From contig NBAY01000008.1 in the NCBI GenBank assembly GCA_002794775.1, positions 1,113,739-1,177,738 of the forward strand: a DNA stretch of 64,000 bases, in the 5' to 3' direction. The notes under the pieces are model-generated. The model worked only from the letters and a program-made list of their open reading frames with translations, did not search any database and was not told the DNA's origin. Below, piece by piece: positions 62,840 to 64,000 of the stretch (position 1 is its first letter; each line of letters begins with the position of its first letter). Made by a program: the position numbers and the translations under genes. Source of the stretch: Porodaedalea pini. Lineage: Eukaryota > Basidiomycota > Agaricomycetes > Hymenochaetales > Hymenochaetaceae.

Positions 62840-64000
62840 ATGACAACTTCTCTTTCTATTCTTTCCTTGAATGTCCGTCGTTCAGAACCTACTACTGACC
62901 TTCTTTTTAAATCACTCTTTCAAAGGGGCACCGCGTGCCCGGATATCATTTGTTTACAGGAAATCGCCACCATTTCCACCATCATTCCTTCCAAGACATC
63001 TGCTAATGGGGAACGGCAATTTGCTACTCGCAATTACGACCCCTTTATTTGTATACTCCCCCCTCCATCCCATACTACACCACCCACTTGCGCGACTTTC
63101 ATCCACCCGCGCATCGCCCATTTATTCAGCTCCCAACCGAACTTATCACGACCCATATTTCAAGTCACGATTAGTATTGACCGTGGCCATTCATTTCCTC
63201 CTATTTATATCTGGAACATTTACAATGCCCCCTCCTCTCACTCGTTCGAAGACCCTTTTCCCAAGCCTTCGTCATCCGACTCCCATATTTTTCTCGGTGA
63301 TTTTAACCGACACTCAATCCTTTGGTCTGATCAACATTTTTCTTATCTTTTCTCTGCTTCCGAACCCCTTACGCGGTGGATTGACGACTCCTTGTTAGTG
63401 ATCGCCAATCCCCCAAACACTCCTACTTTCTTTTATCCCCAAGGTTCTTCTACGCTTGATCTCATTCTATGTTCGTCGGACATCTCTCCCCCTATTATTC
63501 AATCTCTCCTCATCGGAGACCCTTCATTTGAATTCCATTCTGATCATCTCCCTCTTACATTCTCTGTTCCCATCTCGTTTAGACCACCCCTAGATACACA
63601 TCCTCTTCGTCTCATTCGTAAACGCGACATCCCCTCTTTAATTTCTGATTTTCGCGAGTCACGCTCATTCTCTTTTGATGCAACAAACATCCATTCTCCT
63701 TCTGATATCGACGTCATTTTACATTCCTTTTATATGACGTTTTCATCTTTCACAACCCGTTTTCTGCAAAAACACAAACCCTGGAACTATTACGGGCCCC
63801 ATTCCTGGTGGACCGAGCAATGCAGTCGCGACTATCAATCCCATCATGCTAACCCGTCGTCAGAGAGTCTCTCCCGACTCCATAAAACTCTCGCTGCTGC
63901 CAAGTCCTCCTTCTTCGGCGGCTTACTCCAACAATCCGACCACTCGTCCATTTGGAGGCGACAACATATTGGCACAGCGCGTCGCCGCCATCCTATCGGC
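62840..64000 (+). CDS. LINE ORF2, endonuclease part (3' truncated by the window)
   Basis: ATG at 62840 touches the ORF1 stop (TAAATG) in the same frame. The frame is open to base 64000. Endonuclease/exonuclease/phosphatase motifs in order: LSLNVR (Asn), IICLQEI (Glu), IYNAPSS, HIFLGDFNRHS (Asp/Asn), STLDLIL and FHSDHLPLTF (SDH). This nuclease nicks the target for target-primed reverse transcription. Reverse transcriptase would follow outside the window. No internal stop in the visible 387 codons. Confidence 0.88.
   Translation, partial: MTTSLSILSLNVRRSEPTTDLLFKSLFQRGTACPDIICLQEIATISTIIPSKTSANGERQFATRNYDPFICILPPPSHTTPPTCATFIHPRIAHLFSSQPNLSRPIFQVTISIDRGHSFPPIYIWNIYNAPSSHSFEDPFPKPSSSDSHIFLGDFNRHSILWSDQHFSYLFSASEPLTRWIDDSLLVIANPPNTPTFFYPQGSSTLDLILCSSDISPPIIQSLLIGDPSFEFHSDHLPLTFSVPISFRPPLDTHPLRLIRKRDIPSLISDFRESRSFSFDATNIHSPSDIDVILHSFYMTFSSFTTRFLQKHKPWNYYGPHSWWTEQCSRDYQSHHANPSSESLSRLHKTLAAAKSSFFGGLLQQSDHSSIWRRQHIGTARRRHPIG

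Larger units (their letters stand above)
60560..64000 (+). mobile_element. Non-LTR (LINE-type) retrotransposon, 5' part, runs off the window
   Basis: Two adjacent ORFs have the layout of a LINE: a nucleic-acid-binding ORF1 with zinc knuckles, then ORF2 starting with an apurinic-type endonuclease. Codon use is markedly C/T-rich with long pyrimidine runs. The left boundary is uncertain; the 5' leader before the ORF1 ATG can be only about 50-120 bp because the MRS6 start lies at 60480. The reverse transcriptase lies beyond base 64000. Confidence 0.85.

Overview
The window is nuclear DNA of a filamentous basidiomycete, most likely an agaricomycete. The support is dense intron-rich genes (introns of about 50-70 bp with GT..AG ends), Basidiomycota-type lineage-specific families (the uncharacterised domains DUF6698 and DUF6697), a Plavaka-type DNA transposon, a fungal Ty3/gypsy element and a non-LTR retrotransposon. 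Exons below were joined by eye from splice signals and family resemblance; no database search was run.

The left two thirds (about 1-34000) is accessory and repeat-rich. It starts with the 3' part of an unrecognised gene (2-1726). Next comes a degenerate minus-strand gene with a minisatellite-coded N-terminus and two in-frame TGA codons (2345-5031), then a scrambled DUF6698 pseudogene associated with two 318-bp direct repeats (about 5690-7890). A Plavaka-like transposase gene (8196-24487) is split by a 12.2-kb Ty3/gypsy retrotransposon (10093-22273). The gypsy element has 1439-bp LTRs that look identical and a 4-bp target duplication (ACGC), so it is very young. It carries gag-protease and pol reading frames that a candidate intron could fuse, an antisense ORF before the 3' LTR, and a TGA directly after the reverse transcriptase FIDD motif. 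After it come an isolated N-terminal fragment of KU70 (25904-26752), a better preserved DUF6698 gene (26951-28630) and two tandem coiled-coil DUF6697 paralogues (29388-33878).

The right third is conserved housekeeping sequence: the 20S proteasome alpha subunit SCL1/PSMA6 and the RNA polymerase III largest subunit RPC1 (divergent pair), a small tandem gene family, a protein with a possible PD-(D/E)XK nuclease motif, KGD4 and a sterol esterase-like lipase (divergent pair), BIG1, MED13 and a DUF2433 phosphoesterase/RNA-binding protein (divergent pair), and the Rab escort protein MRS6. The window ends inside a LINE-type element (60604-64000) inserted 124 bp upstream of the MRS6 start codon.

A theme links the accessory genes: every premature stop noted in a recognisable coding frame is TGA, and at one site family knowledge points to an ancestral CGA arginine codon. 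The gypsy element is also poor in CpG apart from one dense block. This fits CpG methylation and deamination acting on repeats, while the housekeeping genes show no such stops.
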